NCBI RefSeq assembly: GCF_002240355.1
Contig: NZ_CP016353.1
Coordinates: 3,336,501 to 3,400,500 of the forward strand
Origin: Prauserella marina
Lineage (GTDB): Bacteria > Actinomycetota > Actinomycetes > Mycobacteriales > Pseudonocardiaceae
DNA length: 64,000 nt
Direction: 5' to 3'
The translations under genes were made by a program, and so were the position numbers. This document shows positions 50,892 through 59,917 of this stretch, in pieces. Within the stretch, counting starts at the first letter, position 1. Every line of letters starts with the position of its first letter. The notes under the pieces were generated by a model that worked only from the letters and a program-made list of their open reading frames with translations, was not told where the DNA came from and ran no database searches.

Positions 50892-51754
50892 GCCTTCTTG
50901 ATCACCTCGTAGAGGACGGAACCATCACTGGTGTTGTACCCGGCCGCGATCGCCTTGTCGTAGTAGGCCAGCACGGCCTCGGGCACCGCGTTGTCAAGGC
51001 CCGCTTCCCTGCCTGCCGCGACGACGTGCGCGGCGGACTCCCGCATCATCGCCGCCGAGGAAAGCCCCCCGGGATGTTCCCCGGCTTCGAAGTGACGCGC
51101 GGTGTCCGGGACGATGGCCCGCACCAGGTCGACGACCTCCACCGCGAACGGCGCGTAGTCGGTCGGGGCGACTCCCGCGGCGGCGAGGATCGCGCTCGAA
51201 TGCGCGTGGGCGGCCATCGTGGTCAAGAAGATCCCCAGCTGGGCCTGGTAGAAAAGCTGCGCCAGCGCCGGGTCCTCACCTCGGTACTCGGGCCTGCCGA
51301 TCGGCCGCAGCATCGGTTCGTACCGGTCGAACACCGCTTTCGGCCCGCTGTAGAACACGTACGAGGCGTCGGTGCCCACCAGCAGCGGAGGCACCATGAC
51401 CCCGCCTACGACGTGCTGCGCGCCGTGCCCGGTGAACCACTCCGTCGCCTCCCTGCTGGCTTGGGGGCTGTCCGAGCTGAGATTGACCACCACCTTCTCG
51501 CGCAGCGATCCGGCGGCGGGCGTCAGGATGTCGTACATGGCGCGGTAATCGGTGAGGCTCAGCACCACGAGCGGGCTCGCGGCGATCGCCTCGGCCGGGG
51601 TCGCCGCGAGGACGGCGCCCTCGGCGACCAGGTCGTCGGCTTTGCTCCGGGTGCGGTTCCACACGGTGACGTGGTGGCCGCCTGCCAGTAGGACGCGCGC
51701 CATCGCCGCGCCCATCGGGCCGAGGCCGATGACGGTGACCGGGGTGCTGTTCAT
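50888..51754 (-). CDS. imine reductase-like NAD(P)-dependent oxidoreductase
   Basis: A 288-residue member of the beta-hydroxyacid-dehydrogenase/imine-reductase superfamily: Rossmann motif VIGLGPMGAAMARVLLAGGH and TVWNRTRSKAD (NADPH-type Arg), then the GGVMVPPLLVGT loop and the long C-terminal helical domain with AAHAHSSAILAAAGV. Likely reduces a C=N or C=O bond of a secondary metabolite. Its ATG overlaps the stop of the paralogous gene upstream (ATGA), so they are coupled. Confidence 0.8.
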   Translation of the reverse strand: MNSTPVTVIGLGPMGAAMARVLLAGGHHVTVWNRTRSKADDLVAEGAVLAATPAEAIAASPLVVLSLTDYRAMYDILTPAAGSLREKVVVNLSSDSPQASREATEWFTGHGAQHVVGGVMVPPLLVGTDASYVFYSGPKAVFDRYEPMLRPIGRPEYRGEDPALAQLFYQAQLGIFLTTMAAHAHSSAILAAAGVAPTDYAPFAVEVVDLVRAIVPDTARHFEAGEHPGGLSSAAMMRESAAHVVAAGREAGLDNAVPEAVLAYYDKAIAAGYNTSDGSVLYEVIKKA

Positions 51755-52641
51755 GAGGTTGATCCTTTCGAAAGGAGGAATTCGACGATTCCGGTGACTT
51801 CTTCGTGGCCGTGTCCTTCGGCGACCCTGCGCCGCATGAGCTCGGCAAGCGGGGCGAGCAATTCGGCGCTGACCCCTTGGCTTTCCGCGAAGTCGAGCAG
51901 ATGCCCGAAGCCGGTGGTCTGCATCGCCAGATTGGCCACGGTGCCCTTGGCGTAGTCGCGGGAGTCGATCTGCTCCGCGTAGACACCCACGGCGGCGGCC
52001 ACTCCGCGCAGCCACCTCGACAGCAGCGGCGCCACCTCTGCGGAGGGCTGCCCTTCGGCACGCACGAGCGCCAGCGCCTGGATGATCCCGGCAACCGCGC
52101 CGTACATGCCGGTGAGCAGCGCGATGTCGTAGAGCGCGGCCCTGCCGGGGTCGGCGTCGAGATAGCGGGCTTCACCGAACGCGGCGAGGACGGGTTCGAC
52201 CCGGTCGAACGCCTCCCTCGGCCCGCTGTAGAGCAGGAAGGCGTCAGGTCCACCGATCATCGGCGGGACGGCCATGATGCCGCCGTCGAGAACGTCGAAC
52301 GCGTGGCAGGCGGCCCATGCCGCCAGCTCCCGCGCCTGCCCCGGCACCGTGGTGGTCAGATTGACGAGCGTTTTTCCGCGCAAGTGCTCGGTGTGGTCGT
52401 CGAAGGTGTCGCGGACGGATTGGTGATCGAGCAGGCAGGCGATGACGACCGGGCTCGCGCTGATCGCCTCGGCCGGATCCGACGCTCTCGCCGCACCGAG
52501 TTCGACGAGCTGGTCGGTCCTGGCGGAGGTGCGGTTCCACACGGTCACCGGGTGGCCCTTGGCGATGAGCGCCCGCGCCAGCTCCGTGCCCATGCCGCCC
52601 AGTCCCAGGACACTGACCGGGGTGGGGTGTGTGTTGGTCAT
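51751..52641 (-). CDS. imine reductase-like NAD(P)-dependent oxidoreductase
   Basis: A 296-residue paralogue of the downstream gene: VLGLGGMGTELARALIAKGH, TVWNRTSARTD, GGIMAVPPMIGGPDAF, YSGPREAFDRVEP and a C-terminal domain similar to bacterial imine reductases. The two products differ enough to form a heterodimer or act on different substrates. The start at 52641 lies 96 bases from the divergent SARP-type regulator, a natural controller. Confidence 0.8.
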   Translation of the reverse strand: MTNTHPTPVSVLGLGGMGTELARALIAKGHPVTVWNRTSARTDQLVELGAARASDPAEAISASPVVIACLLDHQSVRDTFDDHTEHLRGKTLVNLTTTVPGQARELAAWAACHAFDVLDGGIMAVPPMIGGPDAFLLYSGPREAFDRVEPVLAAFGEARYLDADPGRAALYDIALLTGMYGAVAGIIQALALVRAEGQPSAEVAPLLSRWLRGVAAAVGVYAEQIDSRDYAKGTVANLAMQTTGFGHLLDFAESQGVSAELLAPLAELMRRRVAEGHGHEEVTGIVEFLLSKGSTS

Positions 52642-52737
52642 GTCCCGACCATGACCGAGCGCGCGCACGAAACCCTGCTTGCTCGCGCACGCGCCGCCGA
52701 CGGAACCGCGCGCGAGGGCGGCATTAGTGTCGGAACC

Positions 52738-54591
52738 GTGAGATTCGGGTTGCTCGGGCCCTTGGCCGTGTGGAACGACGACGGCGTGCCGGTACGGGTT
52801 CCCGAGGGAAAGATCAGGGCGCTGCTGGCGAGTCTGCTGCTGGCCGAGGGAAACGCGGTGAGCGCGGGACGGCTCGCCGACGACCTGTGGGGCCAGGACC
52901 TGCCGGGCAACCCGGTGAACACCTTGCAGACCAAGGTTTCCCAGCTGCGCAGGACACTGGCGGGCGCGGCGCTGGTGCACGGCCCCTCCGGTTACGCGCT
53001 GACGGTGCCTGCCGACGCGTTGGACGTGGCCCGGTTCCGCGCGCTGGTGCGCAAAGCCAAGCCGGGTACCGACGCCGCGGGGAGAGCGAGGGTGCTGTCC
53101 GAGGCGCTCGCGCTGTGGCGGGGCGAGCCGCTGGCGGATTTCGCCGGTGAGCCGTTCGCGATCCCCTTCGCCGCGCAGCTCGGCGAGGAGAAGCTCGGCG
53201 CGAGGGAAGACCTGGCGGAGGCGAGGCTGGAACTGGGCGAAGGCGCGGCGGTCGTCGACGAACTTGGCACGCTGGTCGAGGAGCATCCGCTGCGGGAACG
53301 CGTCCGGGCGCTGCACCTGCGGGCCCTGTACCAGGCGGGACGCCAGGCCGAGGCGCTGCGTGGCTACCGGGACTTCCGCGCGCTGCTGGTCGGCGAGCTC
53401 GGCCTCGAACCAGGACCGGAACTGCGCGAGGTGCACGCCGCGATGCTGCGCCAGGATCCCGTGCTCCGGCCGTCTTCGGAGCGAAGGCCACCGCTGCCGG
53501 TCCCGCTCACCGAACTCGTCGGCAGGGACGACGCGGTGCGGACCGTCACCGGGCTGCTGACCACGCACCGGCTGGTGACACTGACCGGGCCGGGCGGAGT
53601 CGGCAAAACGCGGCTGGCCACGGCAGCCGCCGCCGTCGTCGACACCGCGCCGGAGGCTTCCGGTGGCGTGTGGCTGGTGGAGTTGGCCGGGATCGACCGG
53701 CACAGCTGTGCCGGGGAATCGGGCGCCAATCAAGGCGAATGGGTGCTCGACGCCGTCGCGAGCGTGCTCGGGGTGCGGGATCTGCCTGCCTCGCCGGGGG
53801 TCGCTGAGCGAGCCGGGCGGCTGGCCGAGGCGGTGCGCGGCAGGGACCTGCTGCTCGTACTGGACAACTGCGAGCTGGTTGTCGAATCGGTGGCCGTGGT
53901 GACGGCGGCGCTGGTGCGCGCGGCACCGTCACTGCGGGTGCTGGCCACCAGCAGGCAGCCGCTGGGTATCGCCGGTGAGCTCGTCTGGCCGGTCCCTCCG
54001 CTGGGCATCCCTTCCGGTGTCCACGCCGAAGGCGAAGCCACCGAGTCAACGGTTGCCGCGATCCGCGAGTTCAGCGCCGTCCGGCTCTTCGCGGCGCGCG
54101 CGGCGGAGGCCGTGCCGGGATTCGCGCTCGAACCGGCCAACGCCGCCGCGGTCGCCGCGATCTGCCGCAGGCTGGACGGGCTCCCGCTCGCGCTCGAACT
54201 GGCGGCGACGAAACTGCGGGCCCTCGGCATCGGCGAGGTGCTGACCAGGCTGGACGACCGGTTCCGGCTGCTGGATTCCGGGCACAGGGACGCGCCTGCC
54301 CGTCAGCGCACGCTGCGGGCGTTGATCGACTGGAGCTGGGAGCTGCTGGACGAGGTCGAGCGCACGGTGCTCAGCAGACTCGCCGTGCACGCCGAGGGCT
54401 GTGACATCGCGGCGGCCGAAGCGGTCTGCGCGGCGGGTGGCATCGGCCCGGCCGACGTGGCGGGGTGCTGGCCCGCCTCGTCGACCGGTCGCTGGTGGTC
54501 AGCGAGCACACCGGGGACGGGCCGCGATACCGCTTGCTGGAGTCGATCGCCGAGTACTGCCTCGCCCAGCTCGACGCCAGTGGTGAACTGA
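52738..54591 (+). CDS. SARP/AfsR-like regulator, N-terminal part ending at a frameshift
   Basis: The frame starts at GTG 52738 where the OmpR-like DNA-binding domain begins (VRFGLLGPLAVWNDDG). The trans-activation BTAD region follows (about 95-240), then an NB-ARC-type ATPase (P-loop LTGPGGVGKTRLATAA, LLLVLDNCELVVE). From about codon 575 the frame loses similarity and stops at 54591. The proper continuation lies in another frame from 54465. TAGTGT 7 bases before the start suggests a leaderless mRNA. Upstream in-frame codons exist but lie outside the domain. Confidence 0.8.
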   Translation: MRFGLLGPLAVWNDDGVPVRVPEGKIRALLASLLLAEGNAVSAGRLADDLWGQDLPGNPVNTLQTKVSQLRRTLAGAALVHGPSGYALTVPADALDVARFRALVRKAKPGTDAAGRARVLSEALALWRGEPLADFAGEPFAIPFAAQLGEEKLGAREDLAEARLELGEGAAVVDELGTLVEEHPLRERVRALHLRALYQAGRQAEALRGYRDFRALLVGELGLEPGPELREVHAAMLRQDPVLRPSSERRPPLPVPLTELVGRDDAVRTVTGLLTTHRLVTLTGPGGVGKTRLATAAAAVVDTAPEASGGVWLVELAGIDRHSCAGESGANQGEWVLDAVASVLGVRDLPASPGVAERAGRLAEAVRGRDLLLVLDNCELVVESVAVVTAALVRAAPSLRVLATSRQPLGIAGELVWPVPPLGIPSGVHAEGEATESTVAAIREFSAVRLFAARAAEAVPGFALEPANAAAVAAICRRLDGLPLALELAATKLRALGIGEVLTRLDDRFRLLDSGHRDAPARQRTLRALIDWSWELLDEVERTVLSRLAVHAEGCDIAAAEAVCAAGGIGPADVAGCWPASSTGRWWSASTPGTGRDTACWSRSPSTASPSSTPVVN

Positions 54592-55997
54592 ACGCCGCGC
54601 GGGCAGCGCACGCGCTGCACTACGCGGCGGTGGCCGCCGAGTCGGTCACCGGGCTGCGCGGCTCACGGCAGGAACGGTGGCTGAGCCGGTTGTCGCGCGA
54701 CGAGGGCAATCTGCGCACGGCGATGGACACACTGGCTTCGCAGGCTTCGCAGGCTTCGCAGGCTTCGGGGCACACCGGGCAAGCGCTGGAGCTGGCCGGT
54801 GATCTCGCCTGGTACTGGCTGCTGCGCGGACGGCTCGGCGAAGCACGGCGCAGGCTGCGCTCGACGCTGGCCCTGGAGGGCGCGGCCAGCCACGCCGACG
54901 CCCGCGCGACGGTGCTGGCGTGGCTGGCCGGATTCGATCTGCTGTCCGGAGAGCACAGCCGTCCCTTTGGCCCCGGAACCGATGAGGCCGCCGAGGCGGC
55001 CAGGGCCATTGGGACTCCGGCCGCGCGCGGCAGGGCTCTGTGGTTCCTGGGTTACGTACTGGCCACGGTCGGCGACCCGGAACGCGGCGAACGCCTTTCC
55101 CGTGAGGCGCTGGAACTTTTCCGCGCCAGTGGTGACCGGTGGGGTGCCGCCGCGGCGCTGTGTGACCTGACCACCTACACCCTGGCGAGCGGGCAACTCG
55201 ACGCGGCGCGCGAGGCCGCGCGGGAGAGCGCGGCCGTGTTCGCCGAACTCGGCGACGGCTGGGGGCAGGTGCAGGCATCGTTCCCGCTGGGCGCGCTGGC
55301 CGGGATCACCGGCGACTACGAGGAGGCACGCGGCCACCACGAGCGCAGCCTGGATATCGCGCGACGACTGGGCCTGTGGCCGGAGGTGTCCTACCAGTTG
55401 TCCTGGCTTGGCAGGGTCGAGCTGCTCACCGGTGACCTCGCCGGGGCGCGGGACCTGCATGAGCAGGCGAGGCGGGTCGCGGTCGAGCACGGTTTCCGGC
55501 CGGGTGAGATGTACGCGCGGACGGGGCTGGCGCTGGGTGCCCGCAAGGAAGGCGACCTGGACACCGCCTACGAGCACCTGCTGGCACTGCGGGAATGGCA
55601 CCGGCTGGTCGATCTCGAATCAGGCAACACGCTCATTCTCGCTGAACTGGGGTTCGTCGCCGAGCAGCGAGGGGACGCGACCGCCGCGAGGGCGCTGCAC
55701 GGCGAAAGTCTCGCGCTGGCGAGGAAAGTCGGCGATCCAAGGGCGTGCGCGCTGGCGCTGGAGGGGCTGGCCGGCGCGCACGCCCTGACCGGCGAGTACG
55801 AGAAGGCGGCGCGGTTACTCGGCGCGGCTGATCGCGAGCGAACGGCGGTGGGTGCTCCCCTGCCCCCGGCGGAGCGGGGCGACGTGGAGCGCGTCACCGC
55901 CGTGATCACGGCCGCGATCGGCGTGGCCGCCTTCGCCGCCGAGCACCGTCTCGGCGGCGAGAACACCGAGAGCGCGGCTCAGGAAACCCCGGCGTAA
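54465..55997 (+). CDS. SARP/AfsR-like regulator, C-terminal part after the frameshift
   Basis: This 510-codon frame begins with LARLVDRSLVVSEHTGDGP, the winged-helix end normally joined to the NB-ARC domain, and continues with TPR-like helical repeats (about 100-500). It is the missing half of the gene starting at 52738. One base more in the GGGG run at 54462-54465 would restore a single 1086-codon frame. As given, it would lack its own promoter and ribosome site, so it is likely expressed only by slippage or not at all. Confidence 0.75.
   Translation: MLARLVDRSLVVSEHTGDGPRYRLLESIAEYCLAQLDASGELNAARAAHALHYAAVAAESVTGLRGSRQERWLSRLSRDEGNLRTAMDTLASQASQASQASGHTGQALELAGDLAWYWLLRGRLGEARRRLRSTLALEGAASHADARATVLAWLAGFDLLSGEHSRPFGPGTDEAAEAARAIGTPAARGRALWFLGYVLATVGDPERGERLSREALELFRASGDRWGAAAALCDLTTYTLASGQLDAAREAARESAAVFAELGDGWGQVQASFPLGALAGITGDYEEARGHHERSLDIARRLGLWPEVSYQLSWLGRVELLTGDLAGARDLHEQARRVAVEHGFRPGEMYARTGLALGARKEGDLDTAYEHLLALREWHRLVDLESGNTLILAELGFVAEQRGDATAARALHGESLALARKVGDPRACALALEGLAGAHALTGEYEKAARLLGAADRERTAVGAPLPPAERGDVERVTAVITAAIGVAAFAAEHRLGGENTESAAQETPA
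54734..54769 (+). repeat. in-frame 9-bp tandem repeat
   Basis: GGCTTCGCA occurs three times in a row and a fourth copy ends in GGG, coding for Ala-Ser-Gln repeats within the TPR-like half of the split regulator. Copy number could vary between strains. Confidence 0.85.
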
Positions 55998-56860
55998 CGC
56001 TGCCGCACCTGCTCCAGCAGCTCGCCGGTCAGGTCGAGGCCCAGTTCGCGCAGTGTCGGGGCGAGTCGTTCGGGCGGGACCGGCGTCTTTTCCGTGCTGC
56101 CGTCGGGGCGTTCGATGATCAGCTCGTCGCCGATGAGCTTACGGCTCACCCCGTGCGAGAGCCGCATCACCACGATCCGTCCCGTGAACGGTGAGCGAGG
56201 GTGGGTCGCCGTGTAGTGGTTGAAAACCTCGTAGTCGACGGGTGCCTGCGGGCTGGTGTCGAAGGAGTACTGCGTCTCCCACGTCTCGCCGGAGCGCTTG
56301 TCGAGCACCCAGAGCCCTTCCTCGCGGCGAAGCCGGTGCGGCCAGCCCGCTTGGTCGACGACGACGCCCTCACGCAGGGGCATGGGCTGGAACATGCTCG
56401 CGCCGAATCCGACGTCGGCGAGGTAGTCCTGCCCTTCGAGGCGCACGATGAGATTCATGTGCGTGCGGGGTCCGTTGCGCTGTGGCTGCACCCGGGCCAC
56501 GATCCGGGTCACGGGGTAGCCGAGCGTTTCCAGCGCCGCGGCGAACAATCCGTTCTGTTCGTAGCAGTAGCCGCCCCTGTTGTCGTGGACGAGTTTGCGG
56601 GTCAGCGAGTCGAGGTCGAGCAGGGGGCGGACGTCGCGAAGGCCGTCGAGATTCTCGAACGGGATCGCCCGAATATGGGCTTCGTGCAGTGCCCGCAACG
56701 CCTCCAGTGACGGTGGCGCGTGCGGTTGCCCGACTCTGCCGAGGTAACCGGCGAGGTCGAAGTCCCTTGTCCCCCACAGGTCTTCGTCGCGTTCCCGGTC
56801 TTGCTCTTCTCCCCTGGCGTTCTCCGCTGCGGTACCGGTGCGCGGTGTCACTGTCGTCAT
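55979..56860 (-). CDS. nat: arylamine N-acetyltransferase
   Basis: A 293-residue NAT: catalytic Cys in RGGYCYEQNGLF, His in PRTHMNLIV and Asp in ADVGFGASMF, with FENLDGL typical of the family. It moves acetyl or other acyl groups from CoA to arylamines and hydrazines; some family members close macrolactams in ansamycin pathways, though no such cluster is here. It carries a 40-residue acidic N-terminal extension. It overlaps the 3' end of the split regulator by 19 bases. Confidence 0.9.
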   Translation of the reverse strand: MTTVTPRTGTAAENARGEEQDRERDEDLWGTRDFDLAGYLGRVGQPHAPPSLEALRALHEAHIRAIPFENLDGLRDVRPLLDLDSLTRKLVHDNRGGYCYEQNGLFAAALETLGYPVTRIVARVQPQRNGPRTHMNLIVRLEGQDYLADVGFGASMFQPMPLREGVVVDQAGWPHRLRREEGLWVLDKRSGETWETQYSFDTSPQAPVDYEVFNHYTATHPRSPFTGRIVVMRLSHGVSRKLIGDELIIERPDGSTEKTPVPPERLAPTLRELGLDLTGELLEQVRQRYAGVS

Positions 56861-56923
56861 GTCCCTACCGTCACACCTCTACCGCACTGGAAGTCAAGGA
56901 CACCCGGCGACCTCATATTATGT

Positions 56924-56940
56924 AGTTGCAGCACACAACT
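56924..56940. promoter_or_regulatory. inverted repeat before the DHA2 exporter
   Basis: AGTTG and CAACT flank CAGCACA, next to an AT-rich TATTATGT that could be a -10 box. It lies in the divergent region between nat and the exporter, where a MarR- or TetR-like repressor could bind. Confidence 0.4.
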
Positions 56941-56949
56941 GTTTTACGT

Positions 56950-58632
56950 ATGTTGATGGTTGCCCCTCCGCACGAAAAGGAGCCCACTACGTCCGCGCCC
57001 GAAACCACCGGCGGCGTTCAGCCGATGACCCACCGGCAGATCCTCAAGGCCTTCACCGGTCTCCTGCTCGCGCTTCTGGTCGCGATCCTGTCCTCCACGA
57101 TCGTCTCCAACGCGCTGCCGACCATCCTCGCCGACCTCGACGGCACCCAGAGCCAATACACCTGGGTCGTCACCGCGATGCTGCTGACCTCCACCGCGAC
57201 CACCCCGATCTGGGGCAAACTCTCGGACCTGTTCAGCAAGAAGCTGCTGTACCAGATCGCCATCGTGATCTTCACCGCCGGTTCCGCGCTGGGTGGTATC
57301 GCGCAGTCGATGCCGGAACTCATCGGCTACCGGGCGGTGCAGGGCATCGGCATGGGCGGGCTCCAGGCCCTCATCCAAGCGGTGATGGCGGCGATGATCT
57401 CGCCGAGGGAACGCGGTAAGTACTCCGGCTACATCGGCGCGACCTTCGCCGTAGCCACGGTGTCGGGCCCGCTGCTTGGCGGTGTGATCGTCGACTCACC
57501 ACTGGGCTGGCGCTGGTGTTTCTGGGTGTGCGTGCCCATCGCCGTGATCGCGTTCGTCGTCCTTGGCAGAACATTGCACCTGCCGGTGATCAAACGGCCC
57601 GTGAAGATCGACTGGCTGGGGGCGACCCTGCTCGTCGGCGGCGTGGCACTGCTGCTCATCTGGATCTCGCTGGCGGGCAAGAGCTTCGCCTGGCTCTCGG
57701 CCGAGACACTGCTGTTCGTCGGCGGCGCCGTGCTGTCGCTGGCACTGGCGATGTTCGTGGAGACCCGCGTCGCCGAACCGGTGGTGCCACTGGGATTGTT
57801 CCGCAACAGGGCGTTCAGCCTCACCGTGCTGGGCACGCTGGCCGTGGGCACCGCGATGTTCGGCGGCGCCGTGTTCCTCGCGCAGTATTACCAGATCGCG
57901 CGCGGCTACTCGCCGACGCACGCCGGGCTGATGACCCTGCCCATGGTGCTGGGACTGTTCGTCTCCTCGACCGTCAGCGGGCAGATCGTGTCCCGCATCG
58001 GAAGGACGAAACCGTTTCTGCTGTTCGGTTCCGTGATGCTGCTGATCGCGCTCGGGTTGCTCAGCACCATCGACCACTCCACCAACCTGGTGTGGATGGG
58101 TGTCTTCCTCGCGATGATGGGCATCGGCGTCGGCTCGCTCATGCAAAACCTCGTGCTGGTCGCGCAGAACACCGTCGGCATGCGCGACATCGGCTCCGCC
58201 ACCGCCGTGGTGACCTTCTTCCGCACCCTCGGCGGTTCGGCCGGTGTCTCCGCGCTGGGTGCGGTACTGGCCACCCAGGTGTCCGGCCACATCACCCGTG
58301 ACCTCGCCGCACGGGGAATCCCCACTGCCGGTGCGCTCAACGGCGGTGGCGGCACGCTCGACCTCGCGGCACTGCCCGAACCGGTCAGGCAGGTCGTGCG
58401 CGCCGCCTACGGCGACGCGACGGGAACGTTGTTCCTCATCGCGGCCTGCGTCGCGATCGTCACCGTGCTGGCCGTCGTGTTCATCAAGGAAACCCCGCTG
58501 CGCGACACCCTGGACATCGAAAAACCCGAGAAACCCGTAGTGCCCGTGGCGGACACCGCTCCCCCTCGGGCCGAACCGGCCCGCACACCTCGCGCGCTCC
58601 ACGCGACGGTCGGCGGCGACTACCGCGGCTGA
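56950..58632 (+). CDS. DHA2-family MFS exporter
   Basis: A roughly 560-residue, 14-helix exporter. LLLALLVAILSSTIVSNALP begins the first helix, with GKLSDLFSKKLLYQIA (motif A) and GYIGATFAVATVSGPLLGGV (motif C). The tail after the last helix is long and Pro/Glu-rich. The true start is uncertain: ATGs at 56950 and 56956 have no ribosome site, AAAAGGAG at 56975-56982 is followed by an in-frame ACG at 56989, and an ATG at 57025 sits just before the first helix. Substrate unknown. Confidence 0.8.
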   Translation: MLMVAPPHEKEPTTSAPETTGGVQPMTHRQILKAFTGLLLALLVAILSSTIVSNALPTILADLDGTQSQYTWVVTAMLLTSTATTPIWGKLSDLFSKKLLYQIAIVIFTAGSALGGIAQSMPELIGYRAVQGIGMGGLQALIQAVMAAMISPRERGKYSGYIGATFAVATVSGPLLGGVIVDSPLGWRWCFWVCVPIAVIAFVVLGRTLHLPVIKRPVKIDWLGATLLVGGVALLLIWISLAGKSFAWLSAETLLFVGGAVLSLALAMFVETRVAEPVVPLGLFRNRAFSLTVLGTLAVGTAMFGGAVFLAQYYQIARGYSPTHAGLMTLPMVLGLFVSSTVSGQIVSRIGRTKPFLLFGSVMLLIALGLLSTIDHSTNLVWMGVFLAMMGIGVGSLMQNLVLVAQNTVGMRDIGSATAVVTFFRTLGGSAGVSALGAVLATQVSGHITRDLAARGIPTAGALNGGGGTLDLAALPEPVRQVVRAAYGDATGTLFLIAACVAIVTVLAVVFIKETPLRDTLDIEKPEKPVVPVADTAPPRAEPARTPRALHATVGGDYRG

Positions 58633-58645
58633 GCGACATGCTGGG

Positions 58646-59917
58646 TCAGGCCACGCGCATGCTCGGGCTGCTCTGCCGGTACTCGGGAGCCTCCGCGGCG
58701 TCGGTGTAGTCGAGCAGACTCCCCGCCAGCTCGTGCAACAACGCCTTCACCTCGGCCGGTGACGCGCGAAAGAACTCGCGGCGGAGATTGACCTTGTTGA
58801 CTCTGCGGTCGCCGAGCCTGCGGTGCAGTTCGTTCTCGATCCCGACCGCGTCCTGGGCGAAGAACAACGCGTGCACGTCGAAGCGGAACGGCACCGACGC
58901 GTCGCCCAGTTCCCTGACCCGGTCCATCGGGTCCAGCCTCCGCGTCATGCCGATCTTGACCACGTTGTCGCCGAAGGCCCCGACGTTGCTGATCACATAC
59001 ACGTAGCCGGCCCTGATGTTCGCGGCCCGTTCCCGCACCCCCTCCAGCGCCTCACCGATGTCGGCCAGCTTCGCCTCCAGCTCGGCCAGTTCGGCAGGAT
59101 CGGCCCCGCCGCGTAGCGCCGCGATCGCGTTGCGGTAGTGCTGTTGTTCCTTGCGCAGGCGTTCCTGCTCCCGCAGGTACTCCTTCATCGCGAGGCGTTC
59201 CTCCCGCAACTGGGCCTTGCGCTCACGCTCGGCTTCCCGCTCCTGCTGCTTCTTGGCGAGATAGTCGGCCGTCAGTTCCAGCTCCAGCACCCGCAGCGCG
59301 TGATACTCGGGGTTGATGCGGATCGCGGCCATCGCCCCCAGCTTCGCGGTGACCCGTACCGAGGTCTCAAGGCGGCTCACCGCCGAATCGAGATTGCCCG
59401 CCTTGAGTACCCGCACGCACACGTCGGCCTCGGCGTTGTAGGCACGCAGCATCAGCTTGGACAGATCAGCCACGAATCGCCGACCGTGGGCAAGGGAGTT
59501 GTTGTAGTGGAAGCTTTCCGAGCCACGCACGGCCGTCTTGCGTTTGATCATCGTCTGCATCTGCTGCCGGATCGCCGCGAGCCGCTGCTTGTAGCCCTCC
59601 GCGTCGGCGAGGACGTGCCGGTAGAAGTACACCCCCGCGTCCTGCATGACGGCCGCGTCACTGGTCTGCACCACCTCGGCTGACAACTTCGCCAGCTGGT
59701 GCCGCTGGATCGCGTACTGCGTGTTGAACTCGTCGCGATCACGTTCGAACCGCGCTCGCTGCTGGCTGATCTGCTTGGTCAGGTTGGCCAGTTCCTGTTG
59801 CCGCTGTAGCAGATCCAGAGCGCCGACCCGGTGCAGTTCGGCCTGGAGGTTCGCGTTCTGTTCCTGCAACGCGATGATCTCGTCCCGATGCTTGCGCCGC
59901 CCACCGAATACGCCCAC
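58646..59917 (-). CDS. DUF4041 plus T5orf172 (GIY-YIG-like) protein
   Basis: A 423-residue protein. Residues about 10-80 and 220-300 are charged coiled coils, the middle (about 85-215) matches DUF4041 (HYNNSLAHGRRFVADLSKLML), and the end is a T5orf172 module: GYVYVISNVGAFGDNVVKIGMTRRLDP, split at its variable loop, and a later RREFF. The GY-YV pair and the Arg after KIGMTR resemble GIY-YIG nucleases. The family is frequent in phages and mobile DNA; no phage genes surround it. GTG start. Biological role unknown. Confidence 0.78.
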   Translation of the reverse strand: MGVFGGRRKHRDEIIALQEQNANLQAELHRVGALDLLQRQQELANLTKQISQQRARFERDRDEFNTQYAIQRHQLAKLSAEVVQTSDAAVMQDAGVYFYRHVLADAEGYKQRLAAIRQQMQTMIKRKTAVRGSESFHYNNSLAHGRRFVADLSKLMLRAYNAEADVCVRVLKAGNLDSAVSRLETSVRVTAKLGAMAAIRINPEYHALRVLELELTADYLAKKQQEREAERERKAQLREERLAMKEYLREQERLRKEQQHYRNAIAALRGGADPAELAELEAKLADIGEALEGVRERAANIRAGYVYVISNVGAFGDNVVKIGMTRRLDPMDRVRELGDASVPFRFDVHALFFAQDAVGIENELHRRLGDRRVNKVNLRREFFRASPAEVKALLHELAGSLLDYTDAAEAPEYRQSSPSMRVA

